This document shows positions 6,615-15,332 of a DNA stretch of 30,705 nucleotides, piece by piece. The stretch is from CAZJFC01 sp964545245 (lineage in GTDB: Bacteria; Pseudomonadota; Alphaproteobacteria; Rickettsiales; 21-14-0-20-44-7). How positions within the stretch are numbered: position 1 is the stretch's first letter; every line of letters starts with the position of its first letter. Below the pieces are notes generated by a model, which saw nothing but the letters and a program-made list of their open reading frames with translations, was not told the DNA's origin and did no database searches. Where the stretch lies: assembly GCA_964545245.1 (NCBI GenBank), contig CAZJFC010000019.1, positions 1-30,705 of the forward strand, given 5' to 3'. The position numbers and the translations under genes are program-made.

Positions 6615-8877
6615 CATCCTAATTTTTGCCATATGGCTGGCCGGGGCGCTTTCCGCCAGTGCCGGGACCATCCGCACCATCCGTGTGGAGGGCAACCAGC
6701 GGGTTGATACCAGCAGCATCAAATCATACCTCACCTTTCAGGAAGGGGATGAACTCGATGTTTCCGACGTCAACACCTCGGTGAAAGCGCTGTTCGCAAC
6801 CAACCTTTTCTCCGATGTGAGCATCGGGCAATCGGTTGACGGCGTGGTGGTGAAAGTGGTGGAAAACCCCATCATCAGCCAGGTAGCGTTTGAAGGGAAC
6901 AAGGCCATGGATGATTCGCAACTGCAAAAGGAAATCTCGCTTGGCCCGCGCTCGATCTATACCAAATCCGCGGTGCAGAGTGATGTCCAGCGCATCAGCA
7001 ACCTTTACGCTAAAAGCGGGAAATACAACGCCCGCGTTGAGCCGAAAGTGATCCTCAAAGACCAGAACCGCGTTGACCTCGTTTTTGAAATCGACGAGGG
7101 AACCTCGACCCAGATCACGAAGATCGTATTCATCGGCAACCGCGAATTCTCCGATTCCGCGCTGCGCGGGGTTGTCCAGTCGGAGGAAACGCGCTGGTAT
7201 AAATTCCTCACCAGCAGCGACAGGTATGATGCGGACCGCATCGAATATGACAAGGAACTGCTCCGACGCTATTACACCTCAAATGGTTTCGCCGATTTCA
7301 AGGTGCGCTCCGCGATGGCGGAACTCAACCCCAGCCGGGACGGGTTTATCCTTACCTTCTCGGTTGACGAAGGCCCGAAATATGAATTCGGCAGGATACA
7401 GGTCATTACCCAGCTTGCCGACCTCACCGCCGAAGAGCTTGAGGCCGAGCGCGACGACCTGATCGCGACGAAGGAAGGCAGCGAATATGACTCCAGCAAG
7501 GTGGAGAAAACGGTTGATTCCCTCACCGAAAAAGCCGGTGAAAAAGGTTTCGCGTTTGTTGACATTGACCCGCAGGTGAGCCGCGACCGCGAGAATAACA
7601 AAATCGACATAACCTACCTCATCAAGGAAGGGCCGAAAGTTTATATCGACCGCATCAATATCGGCGGCAATTCGCGCACGCTGGATGAGGTGATCCGCCG
7701 CGAATTCCGCGTTTCCGAAGGTGACCCGTTCAATTCCTCAATGGTAAAACGCTCAAAACAGCGTATTGAAAGGCTGGGCTTTTTCAGTAAGGTCGATGTC
7801 GCGCAGAGCCGTGTCGGCGATTCCGACAAGGTTGACCTTGACGTTAACGTGAAAGAACGCTCCACCGGCGAGCTTAATTTCGGCGCGGGCTATTCCACCG
7901 TGGACGGCATCCTGGGCGAGGTTTCACTCGCCGAGCGCAACTTCCTTGGGCGCGGGCAGGCCGTCAGGGTCAGCGTTAATGCCTCAACCAGAAGGCAGCA
8001 GGGGCAGTTCAGCTTCACTGAACCTTATTTCCTCGGCAAGGACCTCGCCGCCGGTTTTGACGTTTATAAGATCAAGCGCGACCTGCAAACCGAAAGCTCC
8101 TATGACAGTGACACCACCGGGCTTAACCTGCGCATGGGCTATGATATTGCCGAGCATCTGCGCCACAACCTTTATTACAGGATCATCGATGAGGAAATCA
8201 GCGATGTGCATCCGCTTGCTTCGCGCTTTATCAGGGACCAGGAGGGCAGGACATTCACCTCGCTAGTCGGGCATAATTTCGTTTATGACACACGCAACAG
8301 CAATATTGACCCGACAAGTGGCATGATTATCCGCCTCACGCAGGATGTCGCGGGGCTTGGCGGCGATGTGAAATTCCTCCGCCATGAGGTTAACAGCGGC
8401 TATTACCTCGCGCTGGACGATGATAAAAAAATCCGCCTACAGTTCCTCGGCAGCGCCGGGAATATGTTCGGGATCGGCGAGGATATCCCGATCAACCAGC
8501 GTTTTTTCCTTGGCGGCAAGACATTCCGCGGGTTTGAACGGGCAGGGCTTGGCCCGCGCGACATCAGCACCCGCGAGAAGGACTCGCTTGGCGGCAATAA
8601 TTATTACGTCCTCACCACCGAGCTTGGTTTCCCGCTCGGCCTGCCTGAAGAACTCGGCCTGACCGGCGCGCTGTTCGCGGAGGGCGGAAGCCTGTGGGGA
8701 GTGGATGACGAAGGCGCGGGAGTTTATGACAGCAAAGACCCAAGGCTGGTCGTCGGCGCGGGCATCGGCTGGGCTTCACCATTCGGCCCGATTCGTATTG
8801 ACTTTGCAGTGCCAGTTGTTAAAGATGACCACGACGAGACCGAAAGTTTCCAGTTCAATTTCGGTACGAGATTCTAA
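6601..8877 (+). CDS. bamA: Outer membrane protein assembly factor BamA
   Basis: The core of the BAM complex folds beta-barrel proteins into the outer membrane. The N-terminus MSRVSILIFAIWLAGALSAS is a signal peptide cut near SAG. It is followed by five POTRA-like repeats to about residue 420 and a 16-strand barrel. The barrel has the loop-6 motif as FRGF (in GGKTFRGFERAG) and ends in phenylalanine (FNFGTRF), the usual outer-membrane C-signal. I prefer the ATG at 6601 (758 residues). A TTG at 6592 would add only MKD. The start lies inside the last codons of rseP, so translation is coupled. Confidence 0.96.
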   Translation: MSRVSILIFAIWLAGALSASAGTIRTIRVEGNQRVDTSSIKSYLTFQEGDELDVSDVNTSVKALFATNLFSDVSIGQSVDGVVVKVVENPIISQVAFEGNKAMDDSQLQKEISLGPRSIYTKSAVQSDVQRISNLYAKSGKYNARVEPKVILKDQNRVDLVFEIDEGTSTQITKIVFIGNREFSDSALRGVVQSEETRWYKFLTSSDRYDADRIEYDKELLRRYYTSNGFADFKVRSAMAELNPSRDGFILTFSVDEGPKYEFGRIQVITQLADLTAEELEAERDDLIATKEGSEYDSSKVEKTVDSLTEKAGEKGFAFVDIDPQVSRDRENNKIDITYLIKEGPKVYIDRINIGGNSRTLDEVIRREFRVSEGDPFNSSMVKRSKQRIERLGFFSKVDVAQSRVGDSDKVDLDVNVKERSTGELNFGAGYSTVDGILGEVSLAERNFLGRGQAVRVSVNASTRRQQGQFSFTEPYFLGKDLAAGFDVYKIKRDLQTESSYDSDTTGLNLRMGYDIAEHLRHNLYYRIIDEEISDVHPLASRFIRDQEGRTFTSLVGHNFVYDTRNSNIDPTSGMIIRLTQDVAGLGGDVKFLRHEVNSGYYLALDDDKKIRLQFLGSAGNMFGIGEDIPINQRFFLGGKTFRGFERAGLGPRDISTREKDSLGGNNYYVLTTELGFPLGLPEELGLTGALFAEGGSLWGVDDEGAGVYDSKDPRLVVGAGIGWASPFGPIRIDFAVPVVKDDHDETESFQFNFGTRF

Positions 8878-8898
8878 CTATTTGAGGTTCAAAAACAT

Positions 8899-9438
8899 AT
8901 GCTTAAGAAACTAATTCTCGTGGCGCTCATTGCCACATCCGCAGCCAGCTTTTCTGCTACCGGTGCCAATGCCGCAGAGATCAAAGTCGCTGTAATCAAC
9001 ATCCAGAAAATTCTCTCGGAAGCTTCCGCCGCCAAAGACCTTCAGGCACAGCTTGAGAAAAAAAGGGTTGAATACCAGGGGCAGATAAAAGCCAAGGAAG
9101 AAAAACTGAAAAAAGAGGAAGCTGAGCTTGTTAAGCAGAAAAACGTCCTGACAAAAGAGGCGTTCGAGCAGAAACAAAAAGACTTCGTCAATGAGATCAA
9201 CGACGTGCGTAAAGATGTGCAGGACAAGCGCGTTAAACTCGACAGCGCTTACAAGCAGGCGCTTGGCACAATCAACAACAGCATGCAGGACATCATCAAT
9301 GACCTCGCCGCGGAGAAAGGCTTCAACCTCGCTTTCCCGGCATCCGGCCTGATCTACGCGCCGAAAGAGTTTGACATCACCGATGAGGTGCTGAAAAAAC
9401 TCAACGAAAAACTGCCGAAAGTATCGCTTAAGTTTTAG
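8899..9438 (+). CDS. skp: OmpH/Skp family periplasmic chaperone
   Basis: It holds unfolded outer-membrane proteins in the periplasm and passes them to BamA, encoded just upstream. The protein has 179 residues. A signal peptide (MLKKLILVALIATSAASFSA) ends near ANA|AEI. Next comes the IKVAVINIQKILSEASAAKD beta/helix entry typical of OmpH. A long, charged coiled-coil tentacle spans residues 50-120 (EKKRVEYQGQIKAKEEKLKK and following). The C-terminal strand region is NLAFPASGLIYAPKEFDIT. A GAGGT ribosome site lies 10 nt before the ATG, and the gap from bamA is only 21 bp. Confidence 0.92.
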   Translation: MLKKLILVALIATSAASFSATGANAAEIKVAVINIQKILSEASAAKDLQAQLEKKRVEYQGQIKAKEEKLKKEEAELVKQKNVLTKEAFEQKQKDFVNEINDVRKDVQDKRVKLDSAYKQALGTINNSMQDIINDLAAEKGFNLAFPASGLIYAPKEFDITDEVLKKLNEKLPKVSLKF

Positions 9439-9762
9439 GATAGCTGGTAGTCGGTGGTCTGTAGTCTGTAGCCAAGAAGAATACCCTCCTTTTTTTGTCA
9501 CGCCCGCCATAGCGCGGGGGGCTGGTGAGGGCTATCAGTTCCGGATCCCGGTCAAGCCGGGGATGACAGAGTGGGGGAACAGGGATGACGTGGCTTTATT
9601 TTGGGATTTATAATCTAACCAGCCATAATGTGTCATTGCGAACGAACAGCGTGAGCGCGGCAATCCAGACTGGATTGCTTCGTCAGGCGGCGTTGCCTTC
9701 CTCGCAATGACGTGGCTTAAACACTAGCTACTGACCAGCGGCTAGCAGCCAGCGGCTCACTT
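9439..9762. other. Intergenic gap with repeats between skp and lpxD
   Basis: No gene is supported in this 324-bp gap. It contains T-rich sequence after CCCTCC (9484-9498), a GGATCCCGG-type repeat (about 9540-9569), a nested hairpin repeat (9632-9711), and a 14-bp direct repeat with CCAGCGGCT at 9735-9743 and 9749-9757, ending just before lpxD. The skp transcript may end here, but I see no clean terminator stem. Confidence 0.6.
9632..9711. repeat. Nested-hairpin intergenic repeat
   Basis: Outer arms GTCATTGCGA (9632-9641) and TCGCAATGAC (9702-9711) are perfect complements. An inner perfect pair, GCAATCCAG (9660-9668) and CTGGATTGC (9670-9678), has a one-base centre. The word GCAATCCAG...CTGGATTGCTTCGTC is a familiar dispersed intergenic repeat in several alphaproteobacterial genomes, from memory. 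Confidence 0.8.
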
Positions 9763-10770
9763 ATGGCTTTCCTTTTTTATTTTTCCAAATATATTCAGGA
9801 TATGAGTTTCAAGGAAGCACATTACAGCTATCAGGGGCCGTTCACAATTGCGGAACTGGCGGAGTTCATCGGTTGTGAAACCAAGGGGGAAACCTCGACG
9901 AAAATCACCGACCTTTCGCCGTTAAGCGCGGCCACGACCGGGCATATGACGTTTTTTGACAACCCGAAATATCTGGAACAGATGAAAAGGACTAACGCCA
10001 GCGCCTGCATCCTCCACCCCCGATATACCGACGTGGCGCCGCAGGGAATGACGCTGCTGGTAAGCCCGGAGCCTTACCGCGCTTATGCCCGCATCGCGCA
10101 GAAATTTTACGTGCCGCTCACGGATGAGGAGGCGATACACCCCAGCGCGGTCATACACCCATCCGCCAGAATCGGCGAAGGCTGCCGGATCGGTGCGAAT
10201 GTGGTGATCGGGCGGAGCGTCGAGATCGGCGAGGGGACGAAAATTTATTCCGGGGTTTCAATCCAGAGCGCCCGCATCGGCAAAAACTGCATCATCCACG
10301 CCGGCGCGAGGATCGGGCAGGACGGTTTCGGCTTCGCCATGGGCATGGGCGAACATGTAAAGGTTCCGCAGCTCGGCGGGGTAATTATCGGTGATAATGT
10401 TGAAATCGGCGCGAATTCATGTGTTGACAGGGGCAGCGGCCCGGATACGGTGATTGGCGACAACACAAAAATCGATAATCTCGTCCAGATAGGACATAAT
10501 GTTGAAATTGGCAAAAATTGCGTTATTGTGTCACAAGTTGGCATTGCAGGCAGCACTAAAGTCGGCGATTATACGGTTATCGGCGGACAGGCAGGAATTT
10601 CCGGTCATGTCAAGGTCGGTTCCGGGGTCAGGATCGCTGCAGGCACCGGCGTAATTAAGAATGTTGAATCGGGCAAAACCGTCGGCGGCGCCCCGGCAAT
10701 GGATATCAGGGATTGGCACAAATCAACCCTTGCCATCCAGAAGTTAATAAGAGGAAAAGATGATAATTGA
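9763..10770 (+). CDS. lpxD: UDP-3-O-(3-hydroxyacyl)glucosamine N-acyltransferase
   Basis: It adds the second 3-hydroxyacyl chain to UDP-3-O-acyl-glucosamine in lipid A synthesis. An N-terminal uridine-binding domain (GPFTIAELAEFIGC, ITDLSPLSAATTGHMTFFDN) leads into a left-handed parallel beta-helix of hexapeptide repeats from about residue 125. The IGHNVEIG segment carries the likely catalytic His245. At 335 residues the length is normal, but the N-terminus MAFLFYFSKYIQDM is unusual. An in-frame ATG at 9802 would give MSFKEAH and 322 residues. Neither start has a good ribosome site, so the start is uncertain. It overlaps fabZ by 11 nt. Confidence 0.93.
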   Translation: MAFLFYFSKYIQDMSFKEAHYSYQGPFTIAELAEFIGCETKGETSTKITDLSPLSAATTGHMTFFDNPKYLEQMKRTNASACILHPRYTDVAPQGMTLLVSPEPYRAYARIAQKFYVPLTDEEAIHPSAVIHPSARIGEGCRIGANVVIGRSVEIGEGTKIYSGVSIQSARIGKNCIIHAGARIGQDGFGFAMGMGEHVKVPQLGGVIIGDNVEIGANSCVDRGSGPDTVIGDNTKIDNLVQIGHNVEIGKNCVIVSQVGIAGSTKVGDYTVIGGQAGISGHVKVGSGVRIAAGTGVIKNVESGKTVGGAPAMDIRDWHKSTLAIQKLIRGKDDN

Positions 10771-11197
10771 TATAAACAGAATCCTGAAAATGATACCACA
10801 CAGATACCCGTTCCTGCTGGTGGATAAGATCGTGGAAATAAATGAGAACAAGTCAATTGTCGGCATCAAGAACGTTACAATCAACGAAAGCTATTTCCAG
10901 GGCCATTTCCCGCAAAAGCCGATCATGCCCGGCGTGCTTATCATCGAGGCAATGGCGCAGGTTTCCGCCGTGCTTGTGGTGCAGTCCCTCGGCGCGCAGT
11001 TCGATGGAAAAATCGTCTATTTCATGGCGATCGACAACGCCAAATTCCGCAAGCCGGTCATTCCCGGCGACCAGATAGAGCTTAAATGCAAAATCCTTCA
11101 GGGGCGCAAAAATGTTTACAAACTTGCCTGCGAAGCCGTGGTTGACGGGTGCAAAGTCGCCGAAGCCACCGTCACTGCCATGATCGCGGATGAATAA
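10760..11197 (+). CDS. fabZ: 3-hydroxyacyl-ACP dehydratase FabZ
   Basis: It removes water from 3-hydroxyacyl-ACP in fatty acid elongation and competes with LpxA/LpxD for the same substrate, which explains its place in the cluster. The 145-residue hot-dog fold has the HRYPFLLVDKI entry, catalytic His49 in GHFPQKPIMPGVL, and Glu63 in EAMAQ. The ATG follows AAGAGGAAAAG, a good ribosome site inside the end of lpxD. lpxA begins directly after its stop codon. Confidence 0.97.
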   Translation: MIIDINRILKMIPHRYPFLLVDKIVEINENKSIVGIKNVTINESYFQGHFPQKPIMPGVLIIEAMAQVSAVLVVQSLGAQFDGKIVYFMAIDNAKFRKPVIPGDQIELKCKILQGRKNVYKLACEAVVDGCKVAEATVTAMIADE

Positions 11198-11995
11198 ATG
11201 AGCAATGTACACCCAACTGCCGTTATTGAAGACGGAGCGAAAATCCACCCCAGCGTGAGGGTCGGCCCGTTCTGCTTTATCGGCCCGAATGTCGAGCTTG
11301 CCGCGAATGTCGTGCTTGAATCCCACGTGGTGGTGAACGGCCACACGACAATCGGCGAGGGGACGAGGGTTTTCCCTTTTGCCAGCCTCGGCAACATACC
11401 GCAGGATTTAAAATACAAGGGCGAAAAATCACGGCTTGAGATCGGAAAGAATAATACGATCCGCGAAAACGTGACCATGAATATCGGCACCGAATCCGGC
11501 GGGATGCTCACCAGAGTGGGTGATAACTGCCTGTTCATGGCCGGTGCCCACGTCGCGCATGATTGCCATATCGGCAATAACGTCATTTTTGCCAATTGCG
11601 CCACCGCCGCGGGGCATGTCGAGATCGGCGATTTTGCGATCATCGGGGGGCTTTCCGCCATCCACCAGTTCGTGCGCATCGGCAAGCATGCTGTCGTCGG
11701 CGGGATGTCCGGCATTGAAAGCGACGTCATCCCTTACGGCAACGCTTATGGCGAGCGGGCATCTTTGCAGGGGCTTAACCTTGTCGGGCTGAAACGCCGC
11801 GGATATGAGAAGAACGACATCAACGCGCTGCGCAACGCATTCAAGCTGATTTTCGACCGTGAAGGGAATTTCTCCGACCGGGTGGAGAAAGCCACGGCTG
11901 AATTCAGCGCTTCGGAGCCGGTGGCGCAGGTGCTTGAGTTTATCCGTACGGATAGTTCGCGTTCGCTGTGCCAGCCGAAGAATATTGTTGAGTAA
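11198..11995 (+). CDS. lpxA: UDP-N-acetylglucosamine acyltransferase
   Basis: It carries out the first step of lipid A synthesis, moving a 3-hydroxyacyl chain from ACP to UDP-GlcNAc. The 265 residues form a hexapeptide-repeat beta-helix starting at VHPTAVIEDGAKIHP. It has the family block VAHDCHIGNN with candidate catalytic His121, then GHVEIGDFAIIGGLSAIHQF and the conserved NLVGLKRRGY joining the C-terminal helical domain. The ATG abuts the fabZ stop. lpxI starts 13 nt after its end. Confidence 0.97.
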   Translation: MSNVHPTAVIEDGAKIHPSVRVGPFCFIGPNVELAANVVLESHVVVNGHTTIGEGTRVFPFASLGNIPQDLKYKGEKSRLEIGKNNTIRENVTMNIGTESGGMLTRVGDNCLFMAGAHVAHDCHIGNNVIFANCATAAGHVEIGDFAIIGGLSAIHQFVRIGKHAVVGGMSGIESDVIPYGNAYGERASLQGLNLVGLKRRGYEKNDINALRNAFKLIFDREGNFSDRVEKATAEFSASEPVAQVLEFIRTDSSRSLCQPKNIVE

Positions 11996-12008
11996 CGCCG
12001 GGAAATTT

Positions 12009-12806
12009 ATGGCCGAATATGCAATAATTGCCGGGAAGGGGGAGCTTCCGCTGGTTATCCTGAAGCAATTGCCGCAGGCGAAAGTGATTTGCTTTGAAGG
12101 CGAGCACCACCCCGAAATCCACCCCGATTTGCTGACAAAATTCGGCAAGGTTTCCGAAATCCTCGAATTCCTCAAAAGCAATGAGGTGAAAAAAATTATC
12201 TTCGCCGGGGCAATGAGAAGACCCAACCTGAAAGAGATCGGGATGGACTCGGAAGGGGCAAAGCTGTTGGCAAAGATTATGACAGGAAGCCTGTTCGGAA
12301 AATCCGTGGGTGATGACAAGCTGCTTTCCGTCATCACTAAATATCTGGAGGAAAAAGGTTTTGAGATTGTCGCGCCGAATGAAATCACCGGGCAGCTCAC
12401 CACGCCGAAAAAGAACCTCAGCGCCGCCACCCCGGATGAAGCGCAGAAGGCCGATATCGAGCTTGGGCTGAATGTTTTGCGGAAAACCGGCGAGCTTGAC
12501 ATCGGGCAGGCGGTAGTGGTGGAAGACGGCGTTGTGCTGGCGGTTGAAGCGGTGGAAGGAACTGCCGCCATGATCGAACGTGCGGGCAGGCTGAAAAAAT
12601 CCTATGGCGGGGTGCTGGTCAAGGCAAAGAAAACCGGGCAGGAAGAACGGGTTGACCTTCCCGCGATCGGGGTTGAGACAATCCGCCAGTTGCAGGGGGC
12701 AGGTATTGCAGGTGTGGCACTCGAAGCAGGCGGAACCATGATAATTTCGCAGGATGAGGTGATAAAACTCGCGAATGCGGGAAATATTTTTGTAATTGGC
12801 GTATAA
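12009..12806 (+). CDS. lpxI: UDP-2,3-diacylglucosamine diphosphatase LpxI
   Basis: It hydrolyses UDP-2,3-diacylglucosamine to lipid X and UMP, the step LpxH does in gammaproteobacteria. LpxI (formerly DUF1009) is the usual alphaproteobacterial version. The 265 residues begin MAEYAIIAGKGELPLVILKQ, then FAGAMRRPNLKEIG, FGKSVGDDKLL, and the C-terminal domain with VVVEDGVVLAVEAVEGTAAM and LPAIGVETI. The ATG at 12009 follows GGGAA at 12001-12005 and is preferred over any longer upstream reading. It lies between lpxA and lpxB, matching the pathway order. Confidence 0.95.
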   Translation: MAEYAIIAGKGELPLVILKQLPQAKVICFEGEHHPEIHPDLLTKFGKVSEILEFLKSNEVKKIIFAGAMRRPNLKEIGMDSEGAKLLAKIMTGSLFGKSVGDDKLLSVITKYLEEKGFEIVAPNEITGQLTTPKKNLSAATPDEAQKADIELGLNVLRKTGELDIGQAVVVEDGVVLAVEAVEGTAAMIERAGRLKKSYGGVLVKAKKTGQEERVDLPAIGVETIRQLQGAGIAGVALEAGGTMIISQDEVIKLANAGNIFVIGV

Positions 12807-12837
12807 TTCCGGTAACAGCGTAAGGGCGGTAAGGCTT

Positions 12838-13941
12838 ATGACAAAAAAGATTTTCATTATCGCAGGCGAAGCGTCGGGGGACTGGATCGGCTCAAAGCTC
12901 ATACGCGAACTGCTGGNNNNNNNNNNCCCGGATATTGAATTCGCGGGAATCGGCGGGAAAAAGATAGCGGCAGCCGCGCCGAAATTCCGCTCGATTTTCC
13001 TGATGAGTGATATTTCCCTCATGGGTTTTGCGGAAATACTGCCGCATCTGGCCATGCTCATAAGCCGCCTGAGGCAAACCGAAAAAGCCATACGCAAATT
13101 CAACCCGGATGTGGTGATAACCATTGATTCGCCGGGGTTCAACTTCCGCATCGCGGAAAGGATCCAGGATTTGCGCGGCAAAACGAAGCTTGTGCATTTT
13201 GTTGCGCCGACGGTGTGGGCGTATAAGCCGGAGCGGGCGGAGAAGGTGAACAGCATGTTCGACAAGCTCCTGTGCATCCTGCCGTTCGAGCCGCAATATT
13301 TTGAAAATGCGGAGTTCATTGGCCACCCGGTGATCGAGGACGGGCTGGACAAGGGCGACGCACAGGCATTCAGGGAAAGGCACGGGCATGATGATTTCAT
13401 CACGATTATGCCGGGCAGCAGGGTGGCCGAGCTTAAGCGCAACCTGAAGGTAATCGGCGGGGCGGTTGAGCTTATCGGCAAAAAACCGGTGATTATCGCT
13501 GCCGACAATGTGCGGATGATGCTTGAGGAAAAGACCCGCGAATGGAAGATTAAACCGCTGATAATCGACAACTCGGAGAAGGTGGATTGCTTCGCGGCGA
13601 GCAGCGCAGGGATTATCAAATCCGGGACCGGCGGGCTGGAATTCGGTTTTGCCGGGAAGCCTTATGTCACGGTTTACAGGGCAAACCCGATTTCGGTATG
13701 GTTCATTCGCCGCGTGGCGAAGATACGTTTCAGCAACCTGATAAACATCCTTGCCGATAAGGAGATTGTGCCTGAGCTGATACAGGAGAGATTCACCGCG
13801 AAAAATATAGCCGATGCGCTCAAACGCGCTGAGGCTACAAACGGCGTCAATGTGGAGGAGATCAGGCAGGCGGTGGATAAGTTATACCCCACAACCGGCA
13901 GCCCGTCACTCACCGCGTCGAAAATTATTTACTCACTGTAA
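12838..13941 (+). CDS. lpxB: Lipid-A-disaccharide synthase (contains an N gap)
   Basis: It joins lipid X with UDP-diacylglucosamine to give the lipid A disaccharide at the inner membrane. Family landmarks are IAGEASGDWIGSKLI, IEFAGIGGKK, TIDSPGFNFRIAE, HFVAPTVWAYKPERAEK, LCILPFEPQYF, IMPGSRVAELKRNL and KSGTGGLEFGFAGKPYV. The ATG at 12838, behind TAAGG, is a better start than the TTG at 12796. Ten Ns at 12917-12926 keep the frame and fall in a short variable loop. If the gap length is right the protein is about 367 residues. Its 3' end overlaps the convergent gene by 17 bp. Confidence 0.94.
   Translation: MTKKIFIIAGEASGDWIGSKLIRELLXXXXPDIEFAGIGGKKIAAAAPKFRSIFLMSDISLMGFAEILPHLAMLISRLRQTEKAIRKFNPDVVITIDSPGFNFRIAERIQDLRGKTKLVHFVAPTVWAYKPERAEKVNSMFDKLLCILPFEPQYFENAEFIGHPVIEDGLDKGDAQAFRERHGHDDFITIMPGSRVAELKRNLKVIGGAVELIGKKPVIIAADNVRMMLEEKTREWKIKPLIIDNSEKVDCFAASSAGIIKSGTGGLEFGFAGKPYVTVYRANPISVWFIRRVAKIRFSNLINILADKEIVPELIQERFTAKNIADALKRAEATNGVNVEEIRQAVDKLYPTTGSPSLTASKIIYSL
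12917..12926. other. Assembly gap of ten Ns within lpxB
   Basis: Ten ambiguous bases follow codons for REL-L in lpxB and precede PDIEFAGIGG. Ten Ns restore the reading frame exactly, and the spacing from SGD to PD-EF fits other LpxB proteins to within a residue. The true gap size may still differ. Confidence 0.95.
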
Positions 13942-14584
13942 GGCTGGCAGGGGGCGCGATTTCTTCCATGAAACCGCCAAGGAACAAGTCGTCATTGCCG
14001 ATAAACTCATCGCCGAAAGCCTGTCCTTTTTCCGGCGCGATATCAACCCCGGTCGCGTTCTTCACGGCTTTCCATATCAGCTCGGTGCAATAAAGCCGGT
14101 CGTCCGAGCGCAGGGAAAATTCGGGGTCGAACGGAACCTCGTCACGCGCATATCCCTGAATCGCCGTTACTATGTTATTGGTTTTTTCCTCGCTGAAACC
14201 CATGCGGAAAAAACCAAGCCCGGTGGCGTTGAAGCTGAATTCTTCGAGGCTCTGGGATTTTACGAAGGAGGTGTTTTCGTCCGGGTATGAGTGGACAACT
14301 GCAAGGTTCTCACCGGAAGGGACGATCATCCCCACGTGGGAATAGCGCCCGTCACGCCGCGCGACTGATGAGGAAACCTCGCCCCAGAAGCTGTTCTCCT
14401 TGCGGAAGATTATATCGCCCGGTTTTAAATGCGGGCGGAACTCGTCCAGCATTGAGGCAATTTCCGGCGCAAGGAAAACCTGCTGCGGAGCGCGCGAATG
14501 AAGATAATACGCACCTGCGCACAGGAAGGCCGCCAGAATCAGCGTAGCCGGTTTTATTTTTTGCGTTGTGGTTCTGTCGCGCAT
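13925..14584 (-). CDS. YiiX/YebB-like permuted papain-fold hydrolase
   Basis: This 219-residue protein resembles the YiiX/YebB (peptidase C92, permuted NlpC/P60) group of cysteine hydrolases, whose substrates are mostly unknown. An N-terminal hydrophobic segment at about 12-28 could be a membrane anchor or signal. The family motifs are LKPGDIIFR (53-61), YSHVGMIV with His83, and LYCTELIWKA with Cys166. These give the His and Cys of the permuted active site. The start ATG lies within the end of the upstream lipoprotein gene (31-nt overlap), so the two are translated together. Its 3' end overlaps convergent lpxB. Confidence 0.8.
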   Translation of the reverse strand: MRDRTTTQKIKPATLILAAFLCAGAYYLHSRAPQQVFLAPEIASMLDEFRPHLKPGDIIFRKENSFWGEVSSSVARRDGRYSHVGMIVPSGENLAVVHSYPDENTSFVKSQSLEEFSFNATGLGFFRMGFSEEKTNNIVTAIQGYARDEVPFDPEFSLRSDDRLYCTELIWKAVKNATGVDIAPEKGQAFGDEFIGNDDLFLGGFMEEIAPPASLTVSK

Positions 14585-14883
14585 TCCTTAGCCGCGCCCA
14601 TAAATGCCATTGTCACGTCCTGGTCAAGCGCGCCGCTGTTCAGGATGTTCTTGTCGCTGCCTTTGTTCTTTTTCTCTTCCTCAAGGGCATCAACCAGTTT
14701 TTTGTATTTTTCTTCACTCAGTTTGGTTTCAAGCTTTTCGGCGGTGCAGATGCAGCCTTTCCTGTCTTCCTCGTTCTGTTCCTCGGTCTTGCACATGGAG
14801 ACCATGCGGTCTTTGGGGGATTTGCTGCATGATGAAAGAACCAGTGCAGAAAGCAAAATAGTGAGTGTGATGGTTTTGTTCAT
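14554..14883 (-). CDS. Small Cys-containing lipoprotein, paralogue A
   Basis: This is a 109-residue predicted lipoprotein of unknown function. Its signal peptide has lipobox LSSC with Cys19, followed by Ser. Besides the lipid-modified Cys, it has Cys31, Cys44-x-Cys46 and Cys101. It is clearly related to the next gene upstream (14944-15279): both share SPKDRM, a CxC pair, AEKL, YxKLVDxLEEE and an AF--AA--C ending. The ribosome site AAGGGCTATTT before its ATG also resembles the paralogue's. It overlaps the papain-fold gene by 31 nt. A periplasmic, possibly disulfide-bonded protein is inferred. Confidence 0.75.
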   Translation of the reverse strand: MNKTITLTILLSALVLSSCSKSPKDRMVSMCKTEEQNEEDRKGCICTAEKLETKLSEEKYKKLVDALEEEKKNKGSDKNILNSGALDQDVTMAFMGAAKECATEPQRKK

Positions 14884-14943
14884 AAATAGCCCTTGGGGTT
14901 TAATTACCGGCTCAGGTTATATATTGGGGAGGGATAGCGCAAA

Positions 14944-15279
14944 TTATCTTTTTGAACATTGCTGGGCGGCGTTAAAAAAGGCTATGCCTGTGTCTTTATC
15001 GGCAATTTTACCGAGGTTGATTTTGGCGTTATCCTTGTCCGATTCTTCCTCAAGCCTGTCCACCAGCTTTTCATAGGTTTCGGCCTCAAGCCCGTCATCC
15101 AGCTTTTCGGCGAGGCAGTTGCATAGTTTAAGCTCGCTCGCGGTCAGATCAGCCGGGAGGTAGCCTTCCGCCCGCTCGCGCTCAGCCTTTTTGGCGCAAA
15201 AAGCAAGCATACGGTCCTTCGGCGAATCCCCGCAGGAGGAAAGCAACAGGACGGCGATCAGTAGTGCAGGATTCCGCAT
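14944..15279 (-). CDS. Small Cys-containing lipoprotein, paralogue B
   Basis: This is a 111-residue predicted lipoprotein with lipobox LSSC (Cys16) and then Gly-Asp. Asp at position +2 of the mature protein is the classic inner-membrane retention signal in enterobacteria; paralogue A has Ser at +1 and Lys at +2, so the two may sort differently. It has Cys28, Cys53-x-Cys55 and Cys108, aligned with the Cys residues of paralogue A. A TAAGGGCCATAT site precedes the ATG. It is first in the minus-strand group that ends with the papain-fold gene. Function is unknown. Confidence 0.72.
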   Translation of the reverse strand: MRNPALLIAVLLLSSCGDSPKDRMLAFCAKKAERERAEGYLPADLTASELKLCNCLAEKLDDGLEAETYEKLVDRLEEESDKDNAKINLGKIADKDTGIAFFNAAQQCSKR

Positions 15280-15332
15280 ATATGGCCCTTAATATGATAA
15301 AGTGAGGGTAGTCCGGTATTTATATATTGCAA

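Noticed and set aside
5697..6734. Long minus-strand open frame (345 codons) opposite rseP
   Set aside because: It is antisense to a clear RseP with full motifs, is His/Arg-rich as expected for a shadow frame, and has no ribosome site.
11429..12571. Minus-strand open frame of 380 codons
   Set aside because: It is antisense to lpxA and lpxI, both of which are certain.
11940..13619. Minus-strand open frame of 559 codons
   Set aside because: It runs opposite lpxI and lpxB and through the N gap, and its composition is that of a shadow.
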